64,000 bases of DNA, from the NCBI GenBank assembly GCA_030549775.1, contig CM060175.1, positions 107,996,688 through 108,060,687 of the forward strand. The letters run 5' to 3'. Numbering within the stretch: the stretch's first letter is position 1; each line of letters opens with the position of its first letter. The notes below the pieces were generated by a model. It saw nothing but the letters and a program-made list of their open reading frames with translations, searched no databases and was not told the DNA's origin. This stretch comes from Tamarix chinensis (lineage: Eukaryota > Streptophyta > Magnoliopsida > Caryophyllales > Tamaricaceae). Shown in pieces: positions 13,010 through 25,052 of this stretch. The position numbers were made by a program, and so were the translations under genes.

Positions 13010-13335
13010 TCATAATATATATAATTATATAATATATTGGTATCATAAAATATGTAATAATAATAATAATAAATTATTATATTTATTGTTATAAATAGAA
13101 TTATAAATATTATTATATAAATAAGTATAATGATTGTTATGTTAATTATAATAATTGTTATTGTTGTTCTTGTCGTCGTCGTCTTTAGAAATATAATAAT
13201 CATTAGTATTAGTAGAAATATTAGTATAAAATTCACAATTATTATTATAATAATATATATTATAATTATTATATTTACATCTATCATTTTTATGCTAATT
13301 ATAGTGATTGTGATGATAATAATAGAGTTTATATA
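13010..13335. repeat. Low-complexity ATT/ATA trinucleotide tract
   Basis: Long imperfect runs of att/ata/aat give isoleucine-rich open frames on both strands (13,006-13,287 minus and 13,130-13,336 plus). Open frames on both strands at once show that these are composition artefacts rather than genes. Confidence 0.8.
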
Positions 13336-14430
13336 ATCTAATATGATTCTCTTAAGAATTGCTTGTGGATTAGCAAAAGCTTAATATAATTATAATATGA
13401 TTCTCTTTCAATTATAATAGAGTTTATATAATATAATATATTATCTTAAGGATGTCTACATCTAGAGAATCAAAATCGTGAAGATAAAGAGTTTAAAAAA
13501 TGTGATCATAAAAAAAGAATTACAAAAACTTGAAGATGAATTGTTAATAGGAAAACAAAAGTAATTCCATTTAGGTCATTGATTTTGTTTATTTTATTTT
13601 TGTTTTAGAATTAGTTATATTAGCTTTTATTTTTATTTTACGTCAACACTAACACTCCTAAATATAATAATAAAATAAATAATCCGATTAATCTATATCA
13701 CAAATTTATCAAACTTAATTATTATTTTTATTCCAATTATCCTTTTATATTAATTTTTTATTTTTAAAATAAAAAATTGCTATTTAAAAAAATTGATAAT
13801 GGTAATTATTTTGAAAATGATTTTAATTAATTTTTCAAAAAAGAAATATTCAGTATAATTTTCATTTAAGCACCTTAATAGTTTTTTAGGTATTGTATAT
13901 TCTTTATAATTTTATTTTGATATCTTAGTATTTTAATTTAATTTTTTTGAAGTGCCAAAATGCAAAAAAAAAAAGTGATTTATTTCAATTTTTACATATT
14001 AATTTAAAGTTAAATTGAAGTATAAAACTTTATAAATAGAATTATCAAAAATATAAAGTACTTAAGAAATATTAAGTCAAATGTTAAAGCATCCAAGTAG
14101 AATTTATCCAAATATTTAATTTTATATTAATCTCATAAGTACTGTTATTATTAAGTAAATTTTAAAAAAAAATCTTACAAATATTAATTTAAAAAATTAA
14201 ACTTATTATTAATATTATTTTTGAAATTAATATCATTATTGATTTTAGTTTTAATTTACTTTATATTTGATTAAATGTAATGATTATTCAATCAAAACAT
14301 ATTTATGTTAATATTTCATTAAAAACTAACACTTTCTAATATTACGTTATATTTTATAAATTATTAATATTCATAAATAGTTTAATATATTAAGTAAAAA
14401 CTAATATTAATAAGATAAAATATAAAATAA
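13336..14430. other. AT-rich intergenic sequence, nothing recognised
   Basis: Very AT-rich text with short A and T runs. No ORF, repeat or element end is evident. Confidence 0.6.
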
Positions 14431-14830
14431 AATAAAAATGCTACCCCAACGACCCAACCCTGCCCCACCGGCCCCCGCCAACCCCACTCTATTTTCCCTT
14501 CCACGTCCCTCACTCTTCCTTCTTCTACCATCTACTTTCCCCTGTGTGGGTACCACACGCCCCATTTTTTTTTTTTCTCTTTTTTGTCTCGCTCAATCAG
14601 TTCCCCCATTTTTATATTTATTTTTTTGTGGGGAGCTCGTTGGAGCTTCGTAACTCCGAAAATTTTGCCCTAGCTCCAAACTCCCGCTACTGTGTGGGTT
14701 GTTCGGGAATTGGGAGACCGCCCCAAATTTTATCTACTGCAGGTGGCCTTAAGCGCACTTGTTTCTGTCATAGCCATCTTGAGCTTCCTTAAAACACGTG
14801 GGATAGAATAGAACACTCCAATTTGGATTA
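14431..14830. other. C-rich, gene-like island of unknown origin
   Basis: An abrupt change from >80% A+T to C-rich sequence at 14,438 and back at about 14,830. Two overlapping + strand ORFs (71 and 82 codons, 14,438-14,653 and 14,544-14,792) are proline/phenylalanine-rich and unrecognised. It may be a captured or stranded 5' gene fragment, since pyrimidine-rich leaders look like this. No coding homology is visible. Confidence 0.35.
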
Positions 14831-15699
14831 TCGTCGCAAACTCTCATATAATTATAATATTAAAATACTACAGAATATCTCATGAAACATCTCAACTATT
14901 TTATCTTTATATTAATATTCTTTAATATAATATTAAAATGTACAATCTAATCAATCTAAACCTTATCAGTTTTATCTAACTTCACTATTTTTATAATTTC
15001 TATTCATTTTTTATGTAAGTTTTGAGTTTATAAATTAATAAAAAGATTAATTTTGGAATGATATTCATAAAATTACTAATTTCAACAATTAAATCAATGA
15101 TAAAATTATGTTCAAAATTAAACTAGTGATAACTTTAATTTAAAAAAATTAAATTAATTTTAAAAACTAAAATAATAATAAAATTAATATAAAAATTATA
15201 ATTGAAACTTATTTTTAGAATTAAAATATTAAATTAAAATTTTATTATTAACATTAATAATATAATGTATTGCACATTAATTTCCATAATTGATTTTGGA
15301 ATTATATTACAAACTAATACCAATTTTAATATTCAATTTAAAATCAATATTTTATGTAGAATAATAATATTTAATCTATTTAAATATATTTTTAGATATA
15401 CTAAAAATTATAGTTGTTTTAATAAAAGTACAAAGTTCTTATTAATAAGAGTTCAGTGACATATAAATAAGATATAACAATATCATAAAATACAACACAC
15501 TCAAAAAGAAGCAAAAAAATCCAACACAAAATATATAAAAAATAAAAATAATGCATACAAAATAGTTTGTTTAAACATGCAAAATAACACACAAGCCCCG
15601 ATGAGATTATGTATATATATATATAATATGTTAGTTATTTCCTTTACCAAAATGTTGTCAAATATTTTCTATCAAATCTATCAACAAACGATGACGAGC
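14831..15699. other. AT-rich intergenic sequence
   Basis: No recognisable coding or structural element. Short ORFs at 15,265-15,459 and from 15,577 are composition-driven or run into the opposite-strand transposase remnant. Confidence 0.55.
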
Positions 15700-16480
15700 T
15701 TCCCTATCTTAAACTCTGATCATGTTTTGAATATATTGAGCATGATCCATAATACGCTTGCAAAAGAATGGTTGGTACAAGACACTTTAATAAGAATCCT
15801 AAACATTAGCAACAAGCATGTATATGCCATGTTCGTCTTTAACGATCATATATTGTGTAATATGATGCAATCCTTCATTACGTTACTCAAGTTTATGGAT
15901 TCCCGAACCTCGATCAATATCTCATGACCACAAATCACACCTATAGAACTCCAAAGGATCGCTTTGTATTTTTCCTTATAGGCTCTTGATGTTGAGAAAA
16001 AAAGTTGTTCTTCATACCCTATGTATGTTGTATAGATTTGATGAATGTATACCATAGTGCATACATACCATAGGCGGCATAGTATCCCGAATTATAATTG
16101 ATGTCATTAATCATAAATGATACTGATGGAGCTTGATTGCTGTATATTTCATCAAATATAGGAAATTTATCAAAGACTTTAAGCTCATTATATATAACAA
16201 GAGTACCAAAATATGCATATCATATCCACATATCATATAAAGCAACATCTTCACGAACAATTGTGGGAGACCCATGACCTTGAGTATATTGACCTTGTCA
16301 AGCTACAAGACAACTCTTCTAATTTTGGTACATACAGTCGATGCTAACAATCATACTTGGAAATCCACCTCGTTCATTAGCATGAAGTAATCATTTGAGT
16401 TGGTTAGATGGTCAAATTTAGCCTTCTTGTGTACTCATATCCTAAAATAGTGATGACACTTTGAACAAATTTAATAACGC
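15700..16480 (-). pseudogene. PIF/Harbinger transposase remnant (DDE nuclease domain)
   Basis: Minus-strand translation shows the HARBI1/Plant_tran-type order: a GFPSMIVSIDCMY segment (16,331-16,375; first catalytic Asp present), a QGQYTQGHG-like and PTIVREDVAL segment, YFGTLVIYNELKVFDKF, SFMINDINYNSGYYAAYG, WYTFIKSI, and KDCIILHN (15,852-15,875). In active relatives the second motif reads NDINVL and the third YYLADGIY. Here they are NEL and YYAAYGMY, so two of the three catalytic acids are gone. Stops and frame changes interrupt it. It is a dead copy of a DNA transposon that would have cut and pasted by a DDE mechanism. No terminal inverted repeats were identified. Confidence 0.8.
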
Positions 16481-17213
16481 ACTCAATTCTTGTATATTTG
16501 CCAATATGCACATGTGTATCGCATGCACCAACATACTTTCAATATGCTAACATTTGTATAGCAACTACGTACTTCTATAATGGTGATAAGTATCACCTCC
16601 CATTTTCCAAGATTCTTCTCATGAACTATGGAGTGTGGTTACCGAAAGATTTTACTTTACGGAGAAAAACATGTATTCTCATCTAAAATCTATAATGTAA
16701 TTAACCATCTATGAGCATAGATTTCTCAAAAAATAATATGCATATAGGTCATTGTATCCGGCTTGGCATTCCCTATTTATGTAAGTTTGTTGCCTCACTC
16801 TTCTTTGTGGCCCCAAAGAAGATGTTGACTACTTGATTAACTCTAGAATTTGGGTTAGAAATTTTTTAGTGATAGATAGACTGCCATCGATCATTTTCTC
16901 ATTGCTTCTTCTTGATTGATGGATTGATTTCTTAACTCTTCACTAATTGTTTTTTACTCTACCTCATGTGGATCCATTTAAAAACTATTTAACAAAGAAC
17001 TTTAAGACATTTTTGGAGTATTTTTTGTGTTTGTTCATAATTACAAGAATGGATAATGGTAATTAGCTTTAGATTGTATAAAGTTTTGATGTTCATTAAT
17101 ATATAGACTTTGAAATAGTATAGGGGGTATCCGTTATCCAATAATAACAACCATATGAGGATAAACATGTGGTAAACAATAGTATAGATGCTCGTTCCTT
17201 TATCAAAATATTA
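16481..17213. other. Left flank of the minus-strand LTR; diverged transposon-derived sequence
   Basis: No gene. Words near 17,130-17,205 (aataacaaccatatgagg, then atagtatagatgctcgttcc) resemble the array at 20,440-20,740 on the other side of the LTR. This suggests that the LTR sits inside an older repeat. Confidence 0.45.
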
Positions 17214-20200
17214 GGTGTTACTGCTGTAATCGACATAAATCTGGTTTACCTTACCATCCTTACATCAATTACAAAGTTAAAATCATTCATAGTAAAATAA
17301 GGTAATTAGAAATGAGAGAAGCTTTTATAAATACAAATACAAGTTTGAAGATGAACTTAAAGGTACAAAAATATATTACAAACTAAGGGATATCATGGAT
17401 CAAAGAATCCAAAAGGTAAATGGGTAAAAACATTATCCAGATAACATAACTCTTCGCTCAAACACCTAGCACAAATAAAAAGTCACAAATCCCCACATAA
17501 TGTATCAAAGGTAGCAAAATTATCCGGATGGTCCTTAAAGACCTACACAAAAATATTAGGATCATTTGCTCATGGGAATAGGCATCACCCATAAAAAGGA
17601 TAGTTAATACGCTACGTTCGAGCAAGGTAACCATACTATCGAGTTAGAGTTACAGATAAATATATATATTCATAGAAGATGATAAGTACATATATAATTT
17701 ATAAAAGGTATCACAAGATAAATACTAATCTAAACGTCTTTATTAGGTATAACCATTTTCCTTCTTTTATTTACATTGAGTTCAAGGACCCCACTATTCT
17801 TAAACAGGTAGAGTGGTATGAAACACCTCTCAAAGACAATACACTTGAGCCACTATTATCAGCCGATGGAACATATTCATAAAATACCTTCTATAGCAAA
17901 ACGCTCCCGAGCCACTATTATTATCTGGTTGAACTAATCTGAACAACATCACCTTGGTCTTGACTCGTGTACTATTCTATTTTAAATCATTAATGTCTTA
18001 TCCATTAGATTACTTATCTTAAATCATATTCTTATTCACGATGAATATAGGGTCCCTCTATTATTAATCTTGTGGAATGGACTAAAGCACATCTTAGAGA
18101 CAACACACTTGAGCTACTATTATCATCCGGTGGAATGGATCCATAAAAATACCTTCTTAGGGTAAAAATACTCCAGAGCTAATATTATTATCCAGTGGAA
18201 TAGATCTAAAAAATATTACCTTGGCCTGACTCACGTGATCTTTCACTTTAAATTATTAATGTCTTATTCATGATTGATTCATAGGTACAAAACACATTAG
18301 ATCAAGTCAGAACATTATGCAGGTCAGACTGTTCTCCAGAGTTAAGATCTTTATATTCCCCAAAACCCTAATTTTATACCTTTATCATAACTTCTCTCCT
18401 ATTACTCTCTTAACCACCTAACTCAGTACCTATTCCTCAAATATTATTATTATCAACATATTATGATTTCAAGGCCTATCTCTAAGTTATTGCACGTATG
18501 CTAATAACCCTATCCCAAAATTTATTATTCACAGGGCTTATAAACCCTAATTTCACAATTCAATCATAAATTTTAATGTATGGCTCAAAAACTTACCATA
18601 TTTAATATACATTCTCAAAACACTGATATTAATAACATATTTGAGTTTCATGGTCTAACTCTACTATTTCACACAGGTGATAATAGCCTCCTCATTTTAG
18701 GGTTACTATTTTCAAATCAAACCATTTGCATAATTTATTTAAACTTAGGTAATTCACAACTAGTATAAACACTTCATATAAATTCCTTAGAACATTTGGA
18801 TGATATAATATCTTTAAATACCATGATTCCTATATTTAACCCACATTGAGTAAAATGCTCTTATCAGTAACATAATATTTATTTCATGTGAATCTTTTGT
18901 GTCTAGTAATATTATTTCCCAAATCCAAATTCTTCTCCAAATACCTTGTCATAATCATTTCACATTCATCATACCATTAATAAACCCATGATACAACCAT
19001 ATTTCACACCAAAGGCTTTGTTGCGTGAACTTTACTTACTCATTTCCTATCATATAATATCAACCACGTATCATAGTATCAATAATCATATATTATTTTA
19101 CATAATCCTAATAACATGGTACAAAGTAAAATCATTTATAACACTTAGCAATCAAAGACCCTAGACTACGACAAGTATCTTCACAAAAAATCTTCGGTCT
19201 CTAAACTTACAAAACTTATTCCGTCTCTTCTAAAACTAAGAGGAAATCACCTAACAAAACATAATAAAACACCATTATGATTAAACCACCTAAGTAAGGA
19301 AATACTTAAGGAAATAAAATGGTGAAGGAAGGAAGAAAATCGAACTAAGAAGAGTATTGTTTGAGATGAACTAGCATAACCAAGCAAAGGGGGAATAACA
19401 CGGGAAATGGAGGGTGAGAAACGACACAACATGTCATTTTCTAGGGAAGGTGCAACGGTAGAGGATGCCCAACAAGAGGGTTGGTCTTTAGGTGGTGGAA
19501 GTAGAAGGGGTGGTGTGGTAAGGTTGGAGGTGCAGAAATAGAGGAAGAGTCTTGCGATTGTGGATGCTGAAATGGATGGGGAAGATTCAACCAATGTTGT
19601 CGAAGGAGAGTGGGTTAGGCTGCAATGAAAGTTGCTGTAGTAAGGAAGGGAAAAAGGAAGAAGAAGTTGCAGTGGAGTTAGCCAAAGGGGGAAGGGGTTA
19701 ACTTTAGTTGTTTTAGCTGGTGGTAGAGGTGATGTTCGGGAAGGGTGGCCAAAGGTGGTGAGGGAGAAATGACATAAGTTGTCGGTGGTGGTGTGGTTGT
19801 CTCGGTTTAGCTTGCAGGTGATGGCTTCTTGGGCTATTTTGTGACGGAAAAGAGGTGGTGAAGAAGGAAAATGGTGTTGCATTGGTTGCAGAAATAAAAG
19901 GGAGCAAAAAGAGGTGGTAGCATTTAATGTCGATCGTATATGTGTGTGTGTGTGGGTGGGTGGGTGTTTTTGTGTGTGTGTGTGTGTGTCCATGCACCTA
20001 AAAAGATGAGTGAGAGGTGCAGAGGGAAAAAATAACAACCCCAACCCTCATGTGTAGGAGGTGGGAGTTGATAGAAGTAGGGGATGACTTGGCAGGTAAT
20101 AGGGAGTGATGGGCATGTGAGCATTATTTGTGGATAATGTTCCACGCAGGGAGAAGGGGGGAAAGAAGAAGAGAGGGGTCGATCGAGAGGGAAATGAGAG

Positions 20201-20437
20201 AAAAAGGAAAAGAGGGAAAATAATAGGAGTTAATATTTTTAGTTTTTTGCTATAACAAGATCAATATAATTTAGGTTAGGATAATATGGTAGATTAATTA
20301 TTGATATATTGGGATTAGGTTAAATTCTAGAGTTAGAGAATTAGGATAAGGTGAAAATATTTATTTTTTGAGATTAGGATTAGGTTACAACATTAATTAC
20401 TGAATATTAGGGTTGGCTAAAAATTTGGAGTATTACA
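17214..20437 (-). mobile_element. Long LTR (family A), minus strand, 3' tip missing
   Basis: The right end is TGTAATACTCCAAATTTTTAG on the minus strand, the usual family start. The left end begins at 'ggtgttactgctgtaatcga', which corresponds to a position about 60-70 bp inside the normal LTR 3' end, so the tip is lost or diverged. Internal landmarks are the 'actattattatc' plus 'cggttgaact' repeat block (about 17,770-18,240), CCCTAA-bearing mRNA-like text, and a purine-biased section (19,300-20,220). A 265-codon minus-strand ORF at 19,247-20,044 is the longest in the window. It sits in the biased section, is full of Thr-His and Ser/Pro runs, and matches nothing known. Confidence 0.7.
19940..19989. 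repeat. (TG)n microsatellite with a GGGT interruption
   Basis: Two (TG)n runs are separated by 'gggtgggtgggtgttttt'. It lies inside the LTR's biased section and creates the His/Thr runs in the overlapping ORFs. Confidence 0.9.
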
Positions 20438-20439
20438 AC

Positions 20440-20740
20440 AGTAGATATGCAATAATTTGATTGAATATTGACAAACTAAGACAATTGAGGATAATAATGT
20501 AGATGTTATTTCCTTTATTAAAGATCGGGACAAGTGAGGACAGTAATGTAGATGGTATTTTCTGTATTGAAGTAGATATGCAATAACTTGACTAAACAGT
20601 ACCGAACGACTAAGACAAGTGAGAACAATAATGTAGATGCTTTATCCTTTAGTTACACTAGATGAAGACAATTTAGGCCCTATGTGATAACAATAATGAA
20701 AACCATATGGTATTAATAATATAGGCATGCTCGTTTTGAT
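20440..20740. repeat. Short tandem array, ~131 bp period
   Basis: 'agtagatatgcaataa' starts at 20,440 and again at 20,571. In each copy it is followed by 'ctaagacaa.tgag.a.aa' and 'taatgtagatg.t.t.tcct'. The sub-motif 'gtaatgtagatgg' also occurs between them. Related words flank the LTR on its left at about 17,130-17,205, so the array probably pre-dates the LTR insertion. Confidence 0.55.
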
Positions 20741-20859
20741 CAATTAGAATACTGAATAATAACAAACTTACATTAGACAATACTCAAAAGTACAATAAAT
20801 ACATTAAAGAGGGTTAAAGTTTTAGAGTTGTAGATTTGTGATATTCCCTCAAGCTCATT

Positions 20860-22270
20860 CAATCACCCATTTTTGTAGCATTAAGGGGTTTTCCCTTCTC
20901 CGTTTAACTCTTCTCCTTCTATTCTTGATTTCTTATTACTATTTTGTTTAGGTGATCCTAAGGTGGTGCTTAGGGATTTTTTTTTTTTTGCATAAAGACA
21001 GTGCTCTTATGTAAGGCTATATACCTCATTACATTACAATTTTTTTATGCTATGTGTTATTTTTTTTACCATGTTAGCATGCTTTATCGTACATAATCAT
21101 GATCTAAATTATACGAGCTTATACTCATGGATTATTTGTGATGTCATGTAAGTATGTGATTTTTTAGGAAATATACCATATTAGCCCATGTTAGGCCTTA
21201 TCCCTAATTTTTCAAACATGATGATATACTATGTTATTTTCAATAAGCATATTTTTACGTGTATTATCATGTGATTAAGTGATGTCAGAGAGCCTCGTGT
21301 TGGGGTTGATTTTTGAGTGGCTTTTAAGCTTTGGGTGTTTCGACCATAGGGCCTTCGTGGGTCTTTTGGACTGATTTAATTTATCTTAATTATAGCATGA
21401 GATGCCTAATAATGTATGGAAGTTTGTGTGAAATTTTGTTGAAGTTTGGAATATGTTTAATTTAGTGGTAATATCGTCTATAGGGGTATTATGGTTATTT
21501 CGGTGATGTTTGGGAAATTTTACTATGCCATTATGTTTTTTAATGTTTTTACTTAAATGTTAAAATATTATATGCTAGGGTTTGATTGAGTATAGATCAA
21601 GTTATGATTAGCGATGAACATTATATAGTTTGGTTTGGTTTGGATTTGGCATCAAACCAAATAAAACCACAATTTCGTGGTTTAAAAAATTTCAAACCAA
21701 ACCAAACTAATTTTCAAATTATCAAAGCCAAACTATATTAGCTACTTTATGGATTGGTTATGTTTACGGTTTTTGCATATTAAATATCAAAAATTGATTA
21801 CTAAACTTAAAAATCACTTTAATATTATTATGAAAATCAAACATCAATAATAGTCTTCATGTGCGTTTTTTTTTTTAAAAGAATCTTTATGTCATGATAT
21901 CGTCTTATTGAATATGAATAGCGGAGTTTGTACATTCAGTGTGATTAAGTAAATGGAATTATATGATTGTCTAAATATAAATTCTAATATGATCTGTCTT
22001 AAATTAGTTTGTAACATAAATGATGTATAGTATTTTTTTTTCCTTAGGTGATTTTGTGTGTTTTGCACTACTTGATCTATCGATGTGATGGTCGTCTTAC
22101 TTATTACATTTTGTACCGATTATTTATTTTTTTATGGGTGCCGGTCACCTCTATGAATAAATGTTTTAGTTGTTGATGATGATTGCCTAGACGACTCTAG
22201 TATACTTCCAATGCATGAGTGATATTTTATTGTATATGTATTGAACGTAGAGTCTCGGTAATTTGGTAGC
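20860..22270 (+). mobile_element. Diverged LTR fragment
   Basis: A pyrimidine-rich segment followed by 'gtttaggtgatcctaagg' (about 20,947) and, near 22,130, 'tttatgggtgccggtcacc' matches in order two landmarks of family A LTRs: the TTAGGTGATTTCC block and the 'atgggtgttactcattccc' block that precedes the LTR tail. Neither terminus is identifiable. Part of the interior (about 21,620-21,900) looks like a later insertion. Confidence 0.35.
21625..21745. repeat. Inverted repeat AGTTTGGTTTGGTTTGG / CAAACCAAACCAAACT
   Basis: The two arms are about 40 bp apart and can form a hairpin. Further CAAACTA and TTTGG words follow. This resembles the TTTGGTTTGG-rich end of hAT-like MITEs, but the other end and a target duplication were not found. 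Confidence 0.45.
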
Positions 22271-22390
22271 TAGCATTTATTTTTAAATATTTTATGGATT
22301 TTTAATTCTACAACTAATGGAAAGGGTGTATGCTGTTGAGTTTACAGCTTGGTATATATTGTTTACTTTGAAAGTTAAATAAAATTACTT
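22271..22390. other. Spacer
   Basis: AT-rich, nothing recognised. Confidence 0.4.
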
Positions 22391-22870
22391 ATCGAGAGTT
22401 GGAGAGAGAAAATAAAAATGAAATGGCTCGTATAAGCCGCTTGGAGAAAAACACGACGTTTGTCAGGATGAGACGCGGCGGACGAAAATGACGGGCAGAC
22501 CGAATTGCCCTCTAATGTATTTGCGTGTCCAGCCAGCTAATCTGCCAGCAGAGCAGCACTAGGGCCGGAGGGGGCATCCCGCAATTGTTGACTCTGTATG
22601 AAGATATTAATCCAAGTGGGTAGGTCAGGCGCGTTTATTGTTGCAGGATTGGAATTAATAATTACCCCCTCGTTTTGACTTTTGACAGCATAATTAAAAC
22701 AGTAGCGAGGCCACTACGATTTTAGTTTCCGGCCTGCCTGCCGCCGCTCATTTTGTGCCACAGCTGGGGTCGGGGTCGGATAGGGGAAAGTGGGAACGAA
22801 ATCCATTTTAAATGATTTAAGTATTTGAGGCTCGGCTCGCTCCTCAACCTCAAATGTGCTAATAGGTCTT
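22391..22870. other. GC-richer island without ORFs, possible stranded promoter/leader
   Basis: GC-rich text with CpG-containing words (gacgcggcggacg, ccgccgctcattttg) inside otherwise AT-rich sequence. There is no ORF above 60 codons on either strand and no known motif. The composition is that of a plant gene's promoter or 5' leader, but no adjacent coding exon is recognisable. Confidence 0.3.
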
Positions 22871-23699
22871 TTTCACAGTCTTAAAAGTTTATTCAATCAT
22901 TCGATCTATGGATCGAATGAATCATTCTGCTTCCGGAAGCGTTCATGAAACTAACGAAATTTAAAACGAGAGGTATTTTTTAAGCTGTATGGGCACTAAG
23001 TAAGAAATAAAGGAATTTAATAAATATATCACTAGTTAGTAGTTAGTATTGTCTTTCTTAATTCATGATTAACTTATTCTTTACTCTTTACTTTATTTAT
23101 ATTAATAAGGGTGAGGGCAAATTAGAAAAATAAAGTAAAACTTTACCAAGAAATTGTATAACGTAACTAGTTATAGTGAAATCACTAAAAAATCTAGAGA
23201 ATTTTTTTTTCTCATCTTTTAACCTCATCCATTTTAAGATAAAAAAGTCAACATTTAACTTTAGATACTTCTATTTTTTCTATTGTACTCCATCCGTTTT
23301 TAAAAAGGGATTTTCTATTTTAACTATTATTTTTGGTTTTAAAATAAAAGTTGTTTTTTATAAAAGTTAATACTTATTTTTTATTTTTATCCATACGTTT
23401 TTCCTTCCTTTCTTTCTTATTCTATACATTAATTATCATATTATTTTTCAATAAAGGGTTTGATCATCTTATTAAAGGTATATTTATTATTTTTCTAAAA
23501 TAATATATAAATTACTAAAAAAATATTTTATTAGAAACATAAGGAGTATTGTTTATATATTTTAAACACCTTATTATTTTTTTGAAAAGGGTATAATATA
23601 TTATAGTATTAATTAATGTTTTTTTATATCTTTTTAAAAAATATGTAAATTATTATAATAATTTTACCTTTGAAACGGAGGAAATATGATTTAATCTAT
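22871..23699. other. AT-rich intergenic sequence
   Basis: A 64-codon phenylalanine/lysine-rich ORF at 23,176-23,370 is a composition artefact. 'actccatccgttttt' (23,287) and 'gaaacggaggaaatatg' (about 23,670) are complementary-looking ends of the 'tactccctccgt' type seen in Stowaway/Mariner MITEs. A MITE of about 400 bp between them is possible but was not proved. Confidence 0.4.
23285..23690. mobile_element. Candidate Stowaway-like MITE
   Basis: The left end 'gtactccatccgtttttaaa' and the right end 'tttgaaacggaggaaatatg' are imperfect inverted repeats (CTCCATCCGTTT against the reverse complement TTCCTCCGTTTCAAA). The CTCCCTCCGT consensus is typical of plant Stowaway/Mariner-like ends, which insert at TA. 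The interior is AT-rich and non-coding. The precise ends and TA duplication are not certain. Confidence 0.55.
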
Positions 23700-24470
23700 A
23701 ATTATATAAAAATAGAGTTGTTTGGCAAACAATATACAAACAAATTTTTTCGCCTAAATTATACCTATTATTACTAATCATATATTATCACTGCTATATA
23801 TTATTACTAATTAATATGGTCAAATAAATAATAAAATACTCATGCGTATTAATTAATTTGTCAAACTATTCATCTTCTACTTATTCATCTCTTACGTTGT
23901 ATAACAACAAAATGTCATTCATATCTTGTGTATTAATTGAGATATTCATCTATTGCACATATGTCGAACAATATATATTAATCAAGAATTTTCTTAATTA
24001 ATTACCTAAAAATATGCAGTCAATTATTAATCTCTTGTGTATTAATTGAGTTGTAAAACTACCGAACATATAAATGTAATTATTCATATACTGCACATAT
24101 GTCGAACAACACATATTAATCAAGTATTTTCTTAATTAATTACTTGAACATATGCAACCAACTATTCATCTCCAGCATATTAATTGAATTGTCAAAATAA
24201 TAAACATATGAATACAACTATTCATCTCCTGATAATAGCAACTTCATATAACTATTTATCTTCTACCATTAATAAAATACAACTATTTATCTCCTACATA
24301 TAACAAATGCATATAACTATTTATCTACTGCACATATGTCGAACAATACATATTAATTAAATATTTTATTAATTAATTATTTAAACATATACAGTCAACT
24401 ATTTATATCCTATGTATTAATTGAGTTGTCAAATTATTTATCTCTTATATAATAATATATAAATAATTAA
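23700..24470. repeat. Tandem array with ~138 bp period
   Basis: The word 'gcacatatgtcgaacaa' starts at 23,955, 24,093 and 24,330. Each time it is followed by 'tatattaatcaag' or 'tatattaattaa', 'ttcttaattaattac', 'aacatatgca' and 'caactattcatctcc'. The third interval is longer because shorter sub-units (aactatttatctcctac) are inserted. The array begins with 'gttgtttggcaaaca' at about 23,719, a word found at the ends of some plant DNA transposons, so it may be the inside of a non-autonomous element. Confidence 0.65.
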
Positions 24471-24942
24471 TATACTACTTTGTATACGGTAAAATGTAAC
24501 TAATTAAGGACAAAACCTATGATTATAATAGTCTCATGGGAAAATGATAACAGAACCTCCGGCTTTAATAGTTTGCGTGGGTCAGCTTTTGTGCGTGAAA
24601 TTTGTTTATATAATAAATGTACGCCCGCTGCTCCACATGACGCATTGCTCCCTCACCCTAGATGTTTACCCAAGTTATAACGAGCGTATGTAGAGAACTA
24701 TAAATGCATTGCATTATCCTATGTTTCCTAACCCAGTAGTTCAGCGCAACACGTTGACCGCTTAGATTCCGACAAACGACGGAAACCACTCTCAGATCAT
24801 TTTCGGTGAATCCCTATCTCATTATTACTATTATATACACATACGTGCTCTATCATCTTAAGCAAGCGCATTACAAAGTTCAGAAGCAAAATTCACTTAC
24901 GACGGCTTGTTGGTTGATTATGATAATCTCACTTCTCTAACT
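24471..24942. other. Intergenic sequence left of the telomere-repeat element
   Basis: 24,540-24,800 is less AT-rich and has a TATA-like 'ctataaatgc' at about 24,700. No coding sequence follows, because the next feature is the transposon-like element. It could be a disrupted promoter, but there is no gene to attach it to. Confidence 0.3.
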
Positions 24943-25021
24943 TTATATATATATATATATATATAGATTTAGGGTCATATGCGCACCCATTTATTATGTA
25001 CAAATGTAGGAACGTTTTCTG

Positions 25022-25052
25022 ACCGTTGGATCTAAATTAGATCCAACGGTCG
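25022..25052. repeat. Palindrome CCGTTGGATCTAAATTAGATCCAACGG
   Basis: Near-perfect palindrome centred on AAATT (arms CCGTTGGATCT and AGATCCAACGG), just inside the left end of the element. The GTTGGATC arm is the same word found in the opposite terminal repeat. Confidence 0.85.

Noticed and set aside
13006..13336. Isoleucine-rich ORFs on both strands
   Set aside because: Imperfect ATT/ATA repeats leave both strands open. This is composition, not coding.
19247..20044. 265-codon minus-strand ORF, the longest in the window
   Set aside because: It lies in the composition-biased section of a family A LTR, is dominated by Ser, Thr, His and Pro runs created partly by a TG microsatellite, and overlaps other open frames in the same direction.
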